A stretch of 64,000 nucleotides of DNA from Neopusillimonas maritima (GCF_003576595.1 NZ_NQOU01000001.1:1-64000), one strand, 5' to 3'. Positions 1-8,438 are shown, numbered from the stretch's first letter. Notes: generated by a model not told the origin, from the letters alone. Made by a program: numbers and translations.

Positions 1-236
1 ATATTAATTTCGATATCGCTCCAGCTTTCCAGGCCGGCGGTAATCAAATCAAGCGTTTCCGAATCGCCGGCTCGCAAAAATTCGAGCGCTTTATCGGAGA
101 ACACTACCCCAAAACCAAAGGTCGTGTGCGCATCGTTTTGCTCGAAGACCTGGACTTCAGAGTTGGGCAGGTCACGACGAATTCGGTAAGCAGCGTATAA
201 ACCAGCAGGGCCACCGCCCAAAATATTTACTTTCAC
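1..236 (-). CDS. FAD-dependent monooxygenase, N-terminal part (cut by window edge)
   Basis: The first 78 residues of a flavin monooxygenase that continues beyond base 1. It begins with GTG at 234-236, behind a GGGAG ribosome site eight bases upstream. The start VKVNILGGGPAGLYAA is a Rossmann dinucleotide-binding motif (GGGPAG). It is followed by FEQND (end of strand 2, where the FAD ribose is held) and FGFGVVFSDKAL. That last motif and the later W-SDIE resemble the N-termini of salicylyl-CoA 5-hydroxylase and 2-aminobenzoyl-CoA monooxygenase. It lies 103 bases after livF on the same strand and could be the last part of the same transcript. The flavoprotein assignment is firm. The CoA-thioester hydroxylase reading is inferred from the N-terminus only. 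Confidence 0.75.
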   Translation of the reverse strand, partial: MKVNILGGGPAGLYAAYRIRRDLPNSEVQVFEQNDAHTTFGFGVVFSDKALEFLRAGDSETLDLITAGLESWSDIEIN

Positions 237-275
237 GCTAAAGTCTCCCTTTGCTAAAAATTGCGTGATTAATTC

Positions 276-296
276 AAGGGCTGTCTTCAAGCCCTT
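276..296. other. Hairpin between livF and the monooxygenase gene
   Basis: AAGGGCT (276-282) and AGCCCTT (290-296) form a perfect 7-base inverted repeat with a 7-base loop. The T-run (295-298) follows it only on the plus strand, where no gene ends. For the minus-strand operon it could weakly attenuate transcription between livF and the downstream monooxygenase, but it lacks a U-tract in that direction. Confidence 0.4.
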
Positions 297-339
297 TTAT
301 ATCTATTTCATTACCATGCTGTGCATGCAATACAGGAAA

Positions 340-1053
340 TCAGACGCCCAAGTACGACTGAACTAATTGCGAATCGGAGCGCAAAGAAGACGAACCACCG
401 TTCCAGACAACCACACCTTTCTCGATCACGTAGTGCTGATCGGCCAACTCAAGCAAAGCACTTATGTTTTTATCCACAACAATCATCGAAAGCCCTTCGT
501 ACTTAAGCCTTGTCAAGACAGCCCATATTTCCGCCCTAATTAACGGCGCAAGACCTTCTGTAGCCTCATCCAGTATTAATAGTCGAGGGTTGGTTAACAA
601 GGCCCGGCCAATCGCCAGCATTTGTTGTTCTCCACCTGAAAGCTGAGAACCGAAATTGGATTTTCGTTCTTCAAGTCGGGGAAAAAATTGATAAATACGA
701 TTAAGCGTCCATGGCTCAAGCTTGGCGTTTTTTGACGAACGCGCGGTCGCGATCAAATTTTCTTCCACAGTTAAATTAGGAAAAACCTGGCGACCCTCTG
801 GAACAAAACCAAGACCCATTTGCGCCCTGCGGTAGGATGGCATGCGATCAAGGCGCTGACCAGAGAAAGTGATCACCCCTTTTGTCACTGGTAATAAACC
901 AAACAAGCATTTGATTACAGTTGACCGCCCCATACCATTTCGACCCAATAGCGATACAACCTGCCCCTGATCGGCAGCAAAATCGATACCAAATAGAACC
1001 TGTGCAGCACCATAACCCGCGCATAGACTATTTACAGAAAGAAGAGACGTCAT
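340..1053 (-). CDS. livF: Branched-chain amino acid-type ABC transporter ATPase, LivF
   Basis: One of two cytoplasmic ATPases of a LivKHMGF-type (HAAT family) importer, 237 aa, the normal LivF length. Visible motifs are the Q-loop region FVPEGRQVFPNLTVEEN, the signature LSGGEQQMLAIGRAL, and Walker B LLILDEATEGLAP. The Walker A loop (residues 37-45) reads GRNGMGRST, with Arg43 where the ATP-binding Lys is expected. The H-loop position reads VVDKN rather than carrying His. The start overlaps the livG stop as ATGA, so the two are probably translationally coupled. Family is certain. Substrate is not visible from the ATPase; the neighbours point to an aromatic or branched organic acid as much as to an amino acid. 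Confidence 0.9.
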   Translation of the reverse strand: MTSLLSVNSLCAGYGAAQVLFGIDFAADQGQVVSLLGRNGMGRSTVIKCLFGLLPVTKGVITFSGQRLDRMPSYRRAQMGLGFVPEGRQVFPNLTVEENLIATARSSKNAKLEPWTLNRIYQFFPRLEERKSNFGSQLSGGEQQMLAIGRALLTNPRLLILDEATEGLAPLIRAEIWAVLTRLKYEGLSMIVVDKNISALLELADQHYVIEKGVVVWNGGSSSLRSDSQLVQSYLGV

Positions 1054-1808
1054 GAGGTCGCGACCTCCTCTTCACCCAAATAGACAGCGCGAACCTCTTC
1101 GTTCGCCTTTATTTCATCTGGCGTTCCAGTAACCAAAATACGACCATAAACAAGCACACTAATGCGATCCGCCAGTTCGAACACCGCATTCATATCATGC
1201 TCAACCAGAAGCACGCTGTATCGCCGCTTTAAACTTCTAAGCAACTCAACTACAACGTTTGACTCCTGTACACTCATCCCCGCCATCGGCTCGTCTAACA
1301 AGAGAAATTTAGGGTTGGTGGCCAAAGCCATGGCTAACTCAAGCTGACGCCGCTGCCCGTAGCCTAACTGATGCGCCGGCAATTCCATTTGTGCGGCCAA
1401 GCCCGTAAGCTCAAGTGCAGATAATGCGGAAGCAACTTCTTGCTTATACGAAAGCAAACTGCCCCAAAAACGATACGCGTGCTTGCGCGAGGCCAACGAC
1501 GAAAACACAACATTCTCTAGCACAGACAACTCATCAAAAACCGACGTGATCTGATAAGAACGTACCAGGCCTGCACGAGCTCGCTTGCTAATACTCAGAG
1601 CCGTGACGTTGTTACCATTGAAATAGACCTCTCCTTCCTGAGGCTCCAATTCGCCTGATAACTGATTAATTAAAGTCGTCTTCCCGGCGCCATTAGGGCC
1701 GATAATTGCATGAATCTCGCCTTGTTTGATGTCGATCGAAATGTTGTCTGTTACAACAAGGGCGCCATACTTTTTAGTTAACCTTTCAGTAGTTAATATC
1801 GATTTCAT
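1050..1808 (-). CDS. livG: Branched-chain amino acid-type ABC transporter ATPase, LivG
   Basis: Second ATPase of the importer, 252 aa. Walker A GPNGAGKTT is intact, the signature is the LivG form LGYGQRRQLELAMAL, Walker B is LLLDEPMAGM and the H-loop is VEHDM. All catalytic positions are therefore conventional, unlike in the partner LivF. A longer reading frame exists upstream, but ATG at 1806-1808 is preferred: it forms an ATGA overlap with the livM stop and has GGAG eight bases upstream. The LivG-type domain after the signature is complete. Confidence 0.92.
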   Translation of the reverse strand: MKSILTTERLTKKYGALVVTDNISIDIKQGEIHAIIGPNGAGKTTLINQLSGELEPQEGEVYFNGNNVTALSISKRARAGLVRSYQITSVFDELSVLENVVFSSLASRKHAYRFWGSLLSYKQEVASALSALELTGLAAQMELPAHQLGYGQRRQLELAMALATNPKFLLLDEPMAGMSVQESNVVVELLRSLKRRYSVLLVEHDMNAVFELADRISVLVYGRILVTGTPDEIKANEEVRAVYLGEEEVATS

Positions 1809-2794
1809 TTTTGCTGCTCCGTAACACCTACAACCCCTGAAGCATGCAAGCATTTCGAAGAAAGCGTTCGCAACACACCCAAGATCCCTGCTTTGCCAGC
1901 CAAAGCAACAGCCAAAATCGCCAAACCAAGAAGTGCCATCCAGTGTTCGGTGTAAGACTTAAAGACCTCCTCAATACCCAAATAAGCAACAGCACCCAAC
2001 ACCGGACCCACCACTGTTCCAAGTCCCCCTAAAACAACCATGACAATCAACTCACCAGAGACCATCCAAGACATACTGCTTGGAGAGGCATAAGCATTCA
2101 AATTAGCCATAAGCAATCCAGCTACACCGCAGAGCACTGCGGATATTACATAGGCAGCTAACTGATAATGCCGTACAGAAAGACCAACAGACATCACGCG
2201 TTTGGGGTTCAAACGCCCCGCGCGCAAAACGACACCAAAAGGAGCCGAGCGAAGTTTAAATATCCAATAAACTGAAGCAACCAACACTAACCAAGCGACA
2301 TAATAGACAGAGGCCACCGAATCAAGCACAAGGCCGGAGAAATCACTGTGATGAGCGATGCTCAACCCATCATCACCACCAAACTGCTTCAAGCTGACGA
2401 TAACGAAATAGCCCATTTGAGCAAACGCCAGCGTGATCATAATGAATGCAATACCCGACGTTCGTATGCTTGCAAGACCAGTCATCAAACCAATACCCAA
2501 GCACAAAAAGCATGTAAATAGCAGGTGAACCCAGCCTGATTCAATTCCGTAATAAGATGACAACGCAACGCTGTACATCCCTATCCCCAAAAACAATGCA
2601 TGTCCCAAACTTACCAACCCGCCTAAACCCAACACTATATTCAACGCCGTCGCCGCAATTGCATAGATCAACACTCTTGCAATAAAAAGCATCCAAAAAG
2701 TATTATTCTCGGCATCTAATAACAATGGTATGGCGGCAATAAATAACAAACCAACAACTGAACAAAAAACGGAAAAACGCATGGCAAACCTCAT
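1805..2794 (-). CDS. livM: Branched-chain amino acid-type ABC transporter permease, LivM
   Basis: Inner-membrane permease, 329 aa, with about nine to ten hydrophobic segments. It shows the family motifs ALNIVLGLGGLVSLGHALF near residue 55 and VMVVLGGLGTVVGPVLGA near residue 250 (the EAA-like loop that contacts the ATPase). It forms the translocation pathway with LivH. The start overlaps the livH stop (ATGA at 2791-2794). The C-terminus is slightly extended and ends in GVTEQQK, which also carries the ribosome site of livG. Confidence 0.9.
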   Translation of the reverse strand: MRFAMRFSVFCSVVGLLFIAAIPLLLDAENNTFWMLFIARVLIYAIAATALNIVLGLGGLVSLGHALFLGIGMYSVALSSYYGIESGWVHLLFTCFLCLGIGLMTGLASIRTSGIAFIMITLAFAQMGYFVIVSLKQFGGDDGLSIAHHSDFSGLVLDSVASVYYVAWLVLVASVYWIFKLRSAPFGVVLRAGRLNPKRVMSVGLSVRHYQLAAYVISAVLCGVAGLLMANLNAYASPSSMSWMVSGELIVMVVLGGLGTVVGPVLGAVAYLGIEEVFKSYTEHWMALLGLAILAVALAGKAGILGVLRTLSSKCLHASGVVGVTEQQK

Positions 2795-3717
2795 CGGGCA
2801 CCTCCAATAGCTGGAAATAAACCTTGAGGCCTCCAGATCAACACCGATGCCATTAACAAATAAACCATCATTGATGCCAAAGCTGGACCGGCTGCATTGG
2901 CTATGTCGCGACTCGCGAACTCACGAATATAGAAAGGAAGGAAAGTGCGGCCTAATGTATCAATGACGCCAACAAGCAAACTTGCGTAAAGTGCACCACG
3001 CACCGAACCGATACCTCCAATCACAATTACAACCAGAGTGGTAATCAGCACCGGTTCGCCCATTCCACTTTGTATCGCTAGCACTGGGCCTGACATCGCC
3101 CCGGCCAATGCCGCAAGCGCAGCACCCAGCGCAAATAAAAACGCGTTCAGCAATCGAATATTGACACCCAACGCACCAACCATTTGAGGGTTAACGGACC
3201 CCGCACGTATCAACATTCCAACACGCGTTCTGTGAATCAACCATTGGCTTCCTATTGCAACCAGTAGACCTACAAAAATAATCACGAGTCGATACAAGGG
3301 ATAAGAAAAACCGAGCAGTTCAAATGTGCCCGACAACCAGTGAGGAAGGGCCAAGTAAAGCGGTTGAGGCCCCCAAATGATATTAACCAGTTCGTTAAAG
3401 AACAAAATCAAGCCAAATGTCGCCAACACATGGTCAAGATGGTCTCTACGGTACAAACGGGAGACCGCCACCCACTCCAGGAAAGCGCCAACAACTAACC
3501 CCGTAATGACTGCAGCTGACACACTTAATACAAACGATCCAGTTTGCCCCCCCACGACTGCCGCGGCGTACGCACCCAACATGTATAACGAACCATGAGC
3601 CAGGTTAACGAAACTCATAATGCCAAACACAAGCGTCAGACCAGCTGCCAAAAGAAATAGCAAGACACCATACTGCAATCCATTCAGCAACTGGCCAAGC
3701 AAAAGCGAAATTGTCAT
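2791..3717 (-). CDS. livH: Branched-chain amino acid-type ABC transporter permease, LivH
   Basis: Inner-membrane permease, 308 aa. The N-terminus LLGQLLNGLQYGVLLFLLAAGLTLVFG and the next motif MSFVNLAHGSLYMLGAY are diagnostic of LivH. The cytoplasmic loop VVIVIGGIGSVRGALYAS lies near residue 230. It sits six bases after the binding-protein gene and overlaps livM, so the five transporter genes form one tightly coupled unit. Confidence 0.92.
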   Translation of the reverse strand: MTISLLLGQLLNGLQYGVLLFLLAAGLTLVFGIMSFVNLAHGSLYMLGAYAAAVVGGQTGSFVLSVSAAVITGLVVGAFLEWVAVSRLYRRDHLDHVLATFGLILFFNELVNIIWGPQPLYLALPHWLSGTFELLGFSYPLYRLVIIFVGLLVAIGSQWLIHRTRVGMLIRAGSVNPQMVGALGVNIRLLNAFLFALGAALAALAGAMSGPVLAIQSGMGEPVLITTLVVIVIGGIGSVRGALYASLLVGVIDTLGRTFLPFYIREFASRDIANAAGPALASMMVYLLMASVLIWRPQGLFPAIGGAR

Positions 3718-3723
3718 AACCGC

Positions 3724-4890
3724 CTACTTCAACTTACATTCGTTGTGATAAGCATCTTTGTGATTTTTCAACGGCGTATCGATGTGTTTCATCATTACGC
3801 CATCGTCAGTTTTTTCCGCCTGAAAAGCGTAAAAATTCTGAATGGGCATATTATTGTTGTTGAACTTAAAAGGTCCTCTAACTGACTGAAAACTGGATCC
3901 TGCCTCTTTCACCGCGGCGGCAAACTTCACCTTATCGCTCACTTTGCCATCAACACTTTCAATCGCAGCACCCAACAAATTGGCCGCATCATAGCCAGAC
4001 GCTGAATACAAACTGGGAACTCTGCCATATTTTTCCTGATACGCTTTTACAAACTCTTTACTAGCGTCATTTTCAAGCGAGGCATCCCACATAGCGCCGG
4101 CAATCACACCATCAGCAAGCCCTTTAAGAGCAGGAAGCGTCGTACCATCGACCGTAAAAACAGACAAAACCGGGATTTTTTCCAGCATGCCCGCCTGGCG
4201 CATCTGTTTCACAAAATTAATGCCTAAACCGCCGGGGTAGAATACAAATACCGCTTCAGGGGAAGATGCTTGCAACATGGTAATCTCAGCCGAAAAATCA
4301 GTTTGCGACAAAGGGGTATAAACTTCGTCAACCACATCTCCCTTATAAAATCGCTTGAAACCGGCCAACATTTCCTTACCGGCTTGATAATTCGGCGCCA
4401 TCAAATAAACATTATTGAAATTATTCTCTTGTGCGTACACTCCCATTGCTTCCGCCGGGCCGTCGCTTTGCCAAGCGGTGGAAAACACATTAGGCTGACA
4501 ACCCGCTCCTGAAAGTGTCAACGGGCCTGAATTGGTGGCGATTGCAACGACACCGGAATCAATAATAGGAGGCAACATCGCCATCAACACATTGGTAAAC
4601 CCCATCCCAACGATTGCATCGACTTTATCCTGATCAACCAGCTTTCTGGCCGCTTGCAGACCAATCTCGGGCTTAACCTGGTCATCCTCACGAATGACTT
4701 CAACGGCCTCTCCTCCTAACATTCCTTTGTTCTGCTCAACAGCCAGCATGAAGCCATCATATTGATCCTGCCCTAGAGCTGCTGCCGGCCCAGAAAGCGC
4801 CCCGGTAAAGCCAATTTTCACATCGGCCATCGCCTGTTGCCCAAAAAACGATACGGCTAAGATACACGCCAATAAATAGTTTTTTTTCAT
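3724..4890 (-). CDS. Periplasmic substrate-binding protein of the Liv-type importer, LivK-like
   Basis: Secreted solute-binding protein, 388 aa. The start chosen is ATG at 4888-4890 with GGAG close upstream. It gives a clean signal peptide, MKKNYLLACILAVSFFGQQAMA, with cleavage after residue 22 and a mature N-terminus DVKIGFTGALSGPAAALGQDQ. It is a type I periplasmic-binding fold: two alpha/beta lobes, with GMGFTNVLMAMLPPI in lobe one and FYPGGLGINFVKQMRQAG in lobe two. Two Cys in the mature chain (GAGCQPN and the terminal NECKLK) could form a disulfide. No residue set I can see fixes the ligand. The linked cleavage enzyme and monooxygenase suggest an aromatic or keto acid. Confidence 0.88.
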   Translation of the reverse strand: MKKNYLLACILAVSFFGQQAMADVKIGFTGALSGPAAALGQDQYDGFMLAVEQNKGMLGGEAVEVIREDDQVKPEIGLQAARKLVDQDKVDAIVGMGFTNVLMAMLPPIIDSGVVAIATNSGPLTLSGAGCQPNVFSTAWQSDGPAEAMGVYAQENNFNNVYLMAPNYQAGKEMLAGFKRFYKGDVVDEVYTPLSQTDFSAEITMLQASSPEAVFVFYPGGLGINFVKQMRQAGMLEKIPVLSVFTVDGTTLPALKGLADGVIAGAMWDASLENDASKEFVKAYQEKYGRVPSLYSASGYDAANLLGAAIESVDGKVSDKVKFAAAVKEAGSSFQSVRGPFKFNNNNMPIQNFYAFQAEKTDDGVMMKHIDTPLKNHKDAYHNECKLK

Positions 4891-4927
4891 CTTTGTCTCC
4901 TTTATCTTTTGAAAGTTAACGGCATAT

Positions 4928-5485
4928 TTACCGTTGCAACGGATAGGCATCAATTAACACAAAGCCCACCACCGCCGGCTTGTCACTTCGATTACTCCAT
5001 GCGTGACTTGTACCGCGTTGAACCAGTACGTCTCCCGCTTTCATGTAAACCTCATCCTCATCAAGAACAGCCCAAATCTCGCCTTCGATCACAAATGCAT
5101 AATCGACTGACTCCGTGGTATGCATCATTTCGTGACGTGACGCGTCTTCCTCCAAAGCCTCGGCGCCCGAATCTCCCATCGAAGCAAAAGCCGCTTCGCG
5201 TTTCCATTTGCCGATGTACTCTTTGTCGGGCGGAAACTCTACAACCCTAAAAACTGTTCCGCTCTTGGGCGGAGCAAGAACGATTGGCAAGCTGCAAGGG
5301 TCAATATCACCCTCGTTACTGGCCGGCGCCGATTCGGTTTTCCAGATATCCGTCACACCGAAATTCGACACCCCGGCCAGCGACATCGTGTGAGGCGAAG
5401 GGGCATCGGTTAGCACAACCGACCGCCCCACCTCGTTATGCCCGGTCACAATTCGTCTGACCGGGCGAAAAGTGGGTTCTGCCAC
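4928..5485 (-). CDS. Cupin-domain protein
   Basis: A 185-aa protein starting with GTG at 5483-5485 behind AGGAG seven bases upstream. A single C-terminal cupin barrel (about residues 80-175) is visible: HTTESVDYAFVIEGEIWAVLDEDE (motif 1 region) followed by GDVLVQRGTSHAWSNRSDKPA (motif 2, with G, P-equivalent and H positions). Metal-binding His/Glu are only partly conserved, so catalysis is uncertain. It may be a metal-dependent oxygenase or isomerase, or a ligand-binding accessory protein. It sits between the beta-keto acid cleavage enzyme and the importer genes, in the same direction. Confidence 0.8.
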   Translation of the reverse strand: MAEPTFRPVRRIVTGHNEVGRSVVLTDAPSPHTMSLAGVSNFGVTDIWKTESAPASNEGDIDPCSLPIVLAPPKSGTVFRVVEFPPDKEYIGKWKREAAFASMGDSGAEALEEDASRHEMMHTTESVDYAFVIEGEIWAVLDEDEVYMKAGDVLVQRGTSHAWSNRSDKPAVVGFVLIDAYPLQR

Positions 5486-5568
5486 AATTTATCTCCTATC
5501 TTTTTAAAGCCCAAAACCAGCCGACACCACTCACACATCATGATGCCCGGCCGGATACTGAACACTGA

Positions 5569-6462
5569 TTATTTAAGAGGTGGCAGCCCCATAATCTCGC
5601 GAGCTTCAGTCGGCGTCGTGGGCTCACAGCCCAGTTCACGAATAATTCGAACCATTCTTTCGACCAACATAAGATTTGTCGCCTGAACACCGGGCTCATA
5701 CATCAGATTGTCTTCCAATCCGACCCGAACATGCCCTCCCATCAGTACCGCCTGTGTCGTTGCGGGTAACTGAGCAGCACCAATAGCACTAACGTTAAAC
5801 ACGACATCCTTCGGAAGGTGATCAACCATTTGCTGGAGTATTTTCGGGGTGTAGGGCAAGGCACCTTGGAATGCGTTCACGCCAAGCACGATGTTGATGA
5901 AGTACGGTGGCTTATCAAATCCCGCCGCGATCGCCTTATTCACTTCTTGCACGATGTCAGAAAGACTGAAAACCTCCCATTCCGGTTTGATACCCCGCTC
6001 CATCATGCCTTCAGCCAACTTACGTATTCTTGTTGGAGTCGTTGGTACCAGGATTTCTTTATCGCCAAAACTGGCACAAATTGTCTGAGCATCAAGTGTG
6101 CACATCTCAACGCCAGGCGCTTGCATCCCTTTTATGCGTTGCTCAAAATTAATTTCCCACAGACCATTATTAAGTTGGTGGACCATATCGCCATTAATGC
6201 CACCGCCTGTAGAGTTATTCAATACGATGTCGCACTTTTCACGAATGAGCGTATTCATCTCGCCATAAACGGCCGGATCACACGTTGCCTCGTCGTCCTG
6301 GGCACGACGTGCATGCAATGCAACGACACTCGCCCCTGCGTTATAGCAACGGTATACGTCTTCTGCTATTTCCTGTGGTTGAGTTGGTAGATTAGGGTTC
6401 TGTTTCTTGCTGGCCATCCCCCCTGTCGGCGCAACTGTCACAATGACTTTCTGTTTACCCAT
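5569..6462 (-). CDS. Beta-keto acid cleavage enzyme family protein (BKACE, DUF849)
   Basis: A TIM-barrel enzyme of 297 aa. The family condenses a beta-keto acid with acetyl-CoA to give acetoacetate and a new acyl-CoA (3-keto-5-aminohexanoate cleavage enzyme, Kce, is the type member). Recognisable segments are [18 protein letters not shown], the C-terminal [12 protein letters not shown] with the metal-ligand Glu, and the family ending [13 protein letters not shown]. In Kce the zinc is held by His-x-His; here the segment is VALHARR, with Ala48 at the first His and only His50 present. Start ATG at 6460-6462 has GGAGA eight bases upstream; a longer TTG start would overlap that site. First gene of the importer cluster. 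Confidence 0.88.
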   Translation of the reverse strand: MGKQKVIVTVAPTGGMASKKQNPNLPTQPQEIAEDVYRCYNAGASVVALHARRAQDDEATCDPAVYGEMNTLIREKCDIVLNNSTGGGINGDMVHQLNNGLWEINFEQRIKGMQAPGVEMCTLDAQTICASFGDKEILVPTTPTRIRKLAEGMMERGIKPEWEVFSLSDIVQEVNKAIAAGFDKPPYFINIVLGVNAFQGALPYTPKILQQMVDHLPKDVVFNVSAIGAAQLPATTQAVLMGGHVRVGLEDNLMYEPGVQATNLMLVERMVRIIRELGCEPTTPTEAREIMGLPPLK

Positions 6463-6535
6463 TGAATTGTCTCCTTTCAATGCCGCCAGCCAATCCTGCG
6501 GCTAATGAAAGAATTCTATGGTAGCCATTGATATT

Positions 6536-6576
6536 TGAATAATGTTAAACAGTCATTGCCATTATTCATATAATGG
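6536..6576. promoter_or_regulatory. Nested inverted repeats in the divergent promoter region (LysR operator candidate)
   Basis: TGAATAATG (6536-6544) is the exact reverse complement of CATTATTCA (6560-6568), with 15 bases between. Overlapping it, CCATTAT (6559-6565) pairs with ATAATGG (6570-6576) across four bases. The two dyads share their middle arm, as in LysR recognition and activation sites, and lie between the divergent LysR gene and the BKACE gene. Confidence 0.5.
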
Positions 6577-6662
6577 ATAACAAACAATTCATGTTTAGTT
6601 GCCTTTACACAAACGTTTCAAATGTGCGTTCGCAACCATCAGCAAAGGAGCTTCAAAATACG

Positions 6663-7622
6663 ATGGAACCTCGTCTTCTGGAATATATGCTTCGCGTGGC
6701 GGAACTGGGAAGCATCAACAAAGCAGCCGCCGACCTTCATGTGTCCCAGCCGGCCCTATCACGCCATATTGCGGCACTTGAGCGGGAAATGGGCACAAAA
6801 TTATTTCAACGCTCACAAGGGGGTGTAAAACTAACGGATTCAGGAAAGCTACTTGCCGACAAGGCACGACCACTTTTACGACAACTTTCCATTATTAAAG
6901 AACAAGTCGGCGAGATGGCAGCGGGCCAGCTTTCCATTGGTATTCCTCCCTCATGGAATCAGGTGTTCACCGCACAATACATAAGCCAGTTGGTACAGCG
7001 CCACTCGGATATAAAACTGCGTGCTCACGAAGGCGTCAGTCACATCCTGCGCGAACAGATGTTGGCCGGAATATTGGATTTATGCGTTATCCCATTTGAT
7101 ACTGCACCACCCACCGGTTTCAAACAAACGCCATTGGCCCGGGAACCTTTGGTTATTGTCGGAGGGAAAGACTCAGGACTCAGCCCCGACAGCCCGGTTT
7201 TTCTAAATAAACTCGATGGAGTCAAGCTTATTTTGCCTGGTCGCCCCAACCAGCTTCGGGTACAAATAGAACACATGCTCGCCCGAAAAGGGCTTCGATT
7301 TAATGGTGCAGTTGAAACCGACACCCTAAGCTTATGCCTTCAACTGGCAAAAGAAGGTTTTGGTTTAACGGTTGTGCCTGCATGCGCAGTCAGCACAAGC
7401 ATTCTGGATCAATCCATACACTGGAGCCCCATCAAACGCATTTATCTCACCTGGTCTCTTTTCGAGAACCAATCCCGTTCACACTCCCAAGCCGTGCGGG
7501 AAGGGAAAAAACTATTATTTGAAACAATACAAAACGCAGTGGAGAAAAAAAACTGGTATGGGCTTGAGCCATTGGGAGTACTAGCTAAAATGGCTAGCGG
7601 CTCAGCGCCACCGCCTGCATAA
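6663..7622 (+). CDS. LysR-family transcriptional regulator
   Basis: DNA-binding regulator of 319 aa. The N-terminal winged helix is textbook: LEYMLRVAELGSINKAAADLHVSQPALSRHIAALEREMGTKLF (about residues 5-47), then TDSGKLL. An effector-binding domain with two periplasmic-binding-like lobes follows (about 90-290). The start at 6663 is preferred because AAAGGAG lies 12 bases upstream and MEPRLLEYM is a normal LysR beginning; upstream in-frame codons would add 30 unlikely residues. It is divergent from the BKACE-Liv cluster, so it probably controls it in response to the imported acid or its metabolite. Its last 29 bases overlap the 3' end of trpF, tail to tail. Confidence 0.92.
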   Translation: MEPRLLEYMLRVAELGSINKAAADLHVSQPALSRHIAALEREMGTKLFQRSQGGVKLTDSGKLLADKARPLLRQLSIIKEQVGEMAAGQLSIGIPPSWNQVFTAQYISQLVQRHSDIKLRAHEGVSHILREQMLAGILDLCVIPFDTAPPTGFKQTPLAREPLVIVGGKDSGLSPDSPVFLNKLDGVKLILPGRPNQLRVQIEHMLARKGLRFNGAVETDTLSLCLQLAKEGFGLTVVPACAVSTSILDQSIHWSPIKRIYLTWSLFENQSRSHSQAVREGKKLLFETIQNAVEKKNWYGLEPLGVLAKMASGSAPPPA

Positions 7623-8247
7623 ACGCCCGAATCTTACCTGCGCATTTAACGCCGCCGGAAATCTCCACTCCACTACTAACATCAACGGCAAATGGTGCCA
7701 CCTGCGCAATGGCCGCGCCAACTGTTTCCACATTCAATCCGCCCGCCAGCACCACCGGCCTTGACTCAGGAGTTGCAATAACCATTTCCAGAAGTCCTAG
7801 ATCAAACTGCTTGCCGCTACCGCCGTACCCAGCGCTGTAACTGTCGAACAACCAGGCACTGGCGGAGCGATACCGACGACACGTTTCCAATACCGCCTGC
7901 GGAGTATCCAAGCCCGGCGCGCCAACGCGAAACGCTTTCATATATCGACGACCATACTGCTCACACTCGTCGGGGCTTTCATCCCCGTGAAATTGCAGAA
8001 TATCGGGTTGCACTTGATCAATGACTTGTTGCACATCTTCATTTGAAGCGTTCACAAAAAGCGCCACAACACTTACCATGGCCGGAACCAGGTTGCGCAA
8101 ACCGCAAGCGTTTTCAGGTGATACATAACGGCTGCTGGGTGGATAAAAAACCAAACCGACGGCATCGGCACCCGCGGCCACTGCAGCGTTCACATCTTCA
8201 GCCCGGGTTAAACCACATATTTTCACGCGTGTGCGGATTTTCTTCAT
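7594..8247 (-). CDS. trpF: Phosphoribosylanthranilate isomerase TrpF
   Basis: Third step of tryptophan synthesis: N-(5-phosphoribosyl)anthranilate to 1-(o-carboxyphenylamino)-1-deoxyribulose phosphate. 217 aa from ATG at 8247; an alternative ATG at 8271 adds MAGVIGQK and has a weak AAGG site. The TIM barrel shows VKICGLTR (catalytic Cys), GLVFYPPSSRYV, LQFHGDES, FDSYSAGYGGSGKQFD (catalytic Asp), VVLAGGLN and DVSSGVE at the phosphate-binding end. It follows truA in the usual betaproteobacterial order. However, the trpB and trpA genes normally found next are missing; the neighbour is the convergent LysR gene. Confidence 0.93.
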   Translation of the reverse strand: MKKIRTRVKICGLTRAEDVNAAVAAGADAVGLVFYPPSSRYVSPENACGLRNLVPAMVSVVALFVNASNEDVQQVIDQVQPDILQFHGDESPDECEQYGRRYMKAFRVGAPGLDTPQAVLETCRRYRSASAWLFDSYSAGYGGSGKQFDLGLLEMVIATPESRPVVLAGGLNVETVGAAIAQVAPFAVDVSSGVEISGGVKCAGKIRAFMQAVALSR

Positions 8248-8438
8248 TTTTTGCCCAATAACACCGGCCATTCACAACAGCCTTCAGGTTCTACCAAAAC
8301 CCTATTTTAACGAGCAATGAAACGCTGGTCCGGTCAAAGCAAAACAACGCTGCGATTTGCTTGGCACCCACTAACCGACTGTTCTGGTCGTATAGGAGGC
8401 AACGAGTTCATGGTTTAACTTTTGGAAGACACCCAACT

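Noticed and set aside
8390-8418. Strong GGAGG followed by ATG in the trpF-truA gap
   Set aside because: The ATG at 8410 is followed after one codon by TAA, so no peptide is encoded; it also lies on the opposite strand to the operon.
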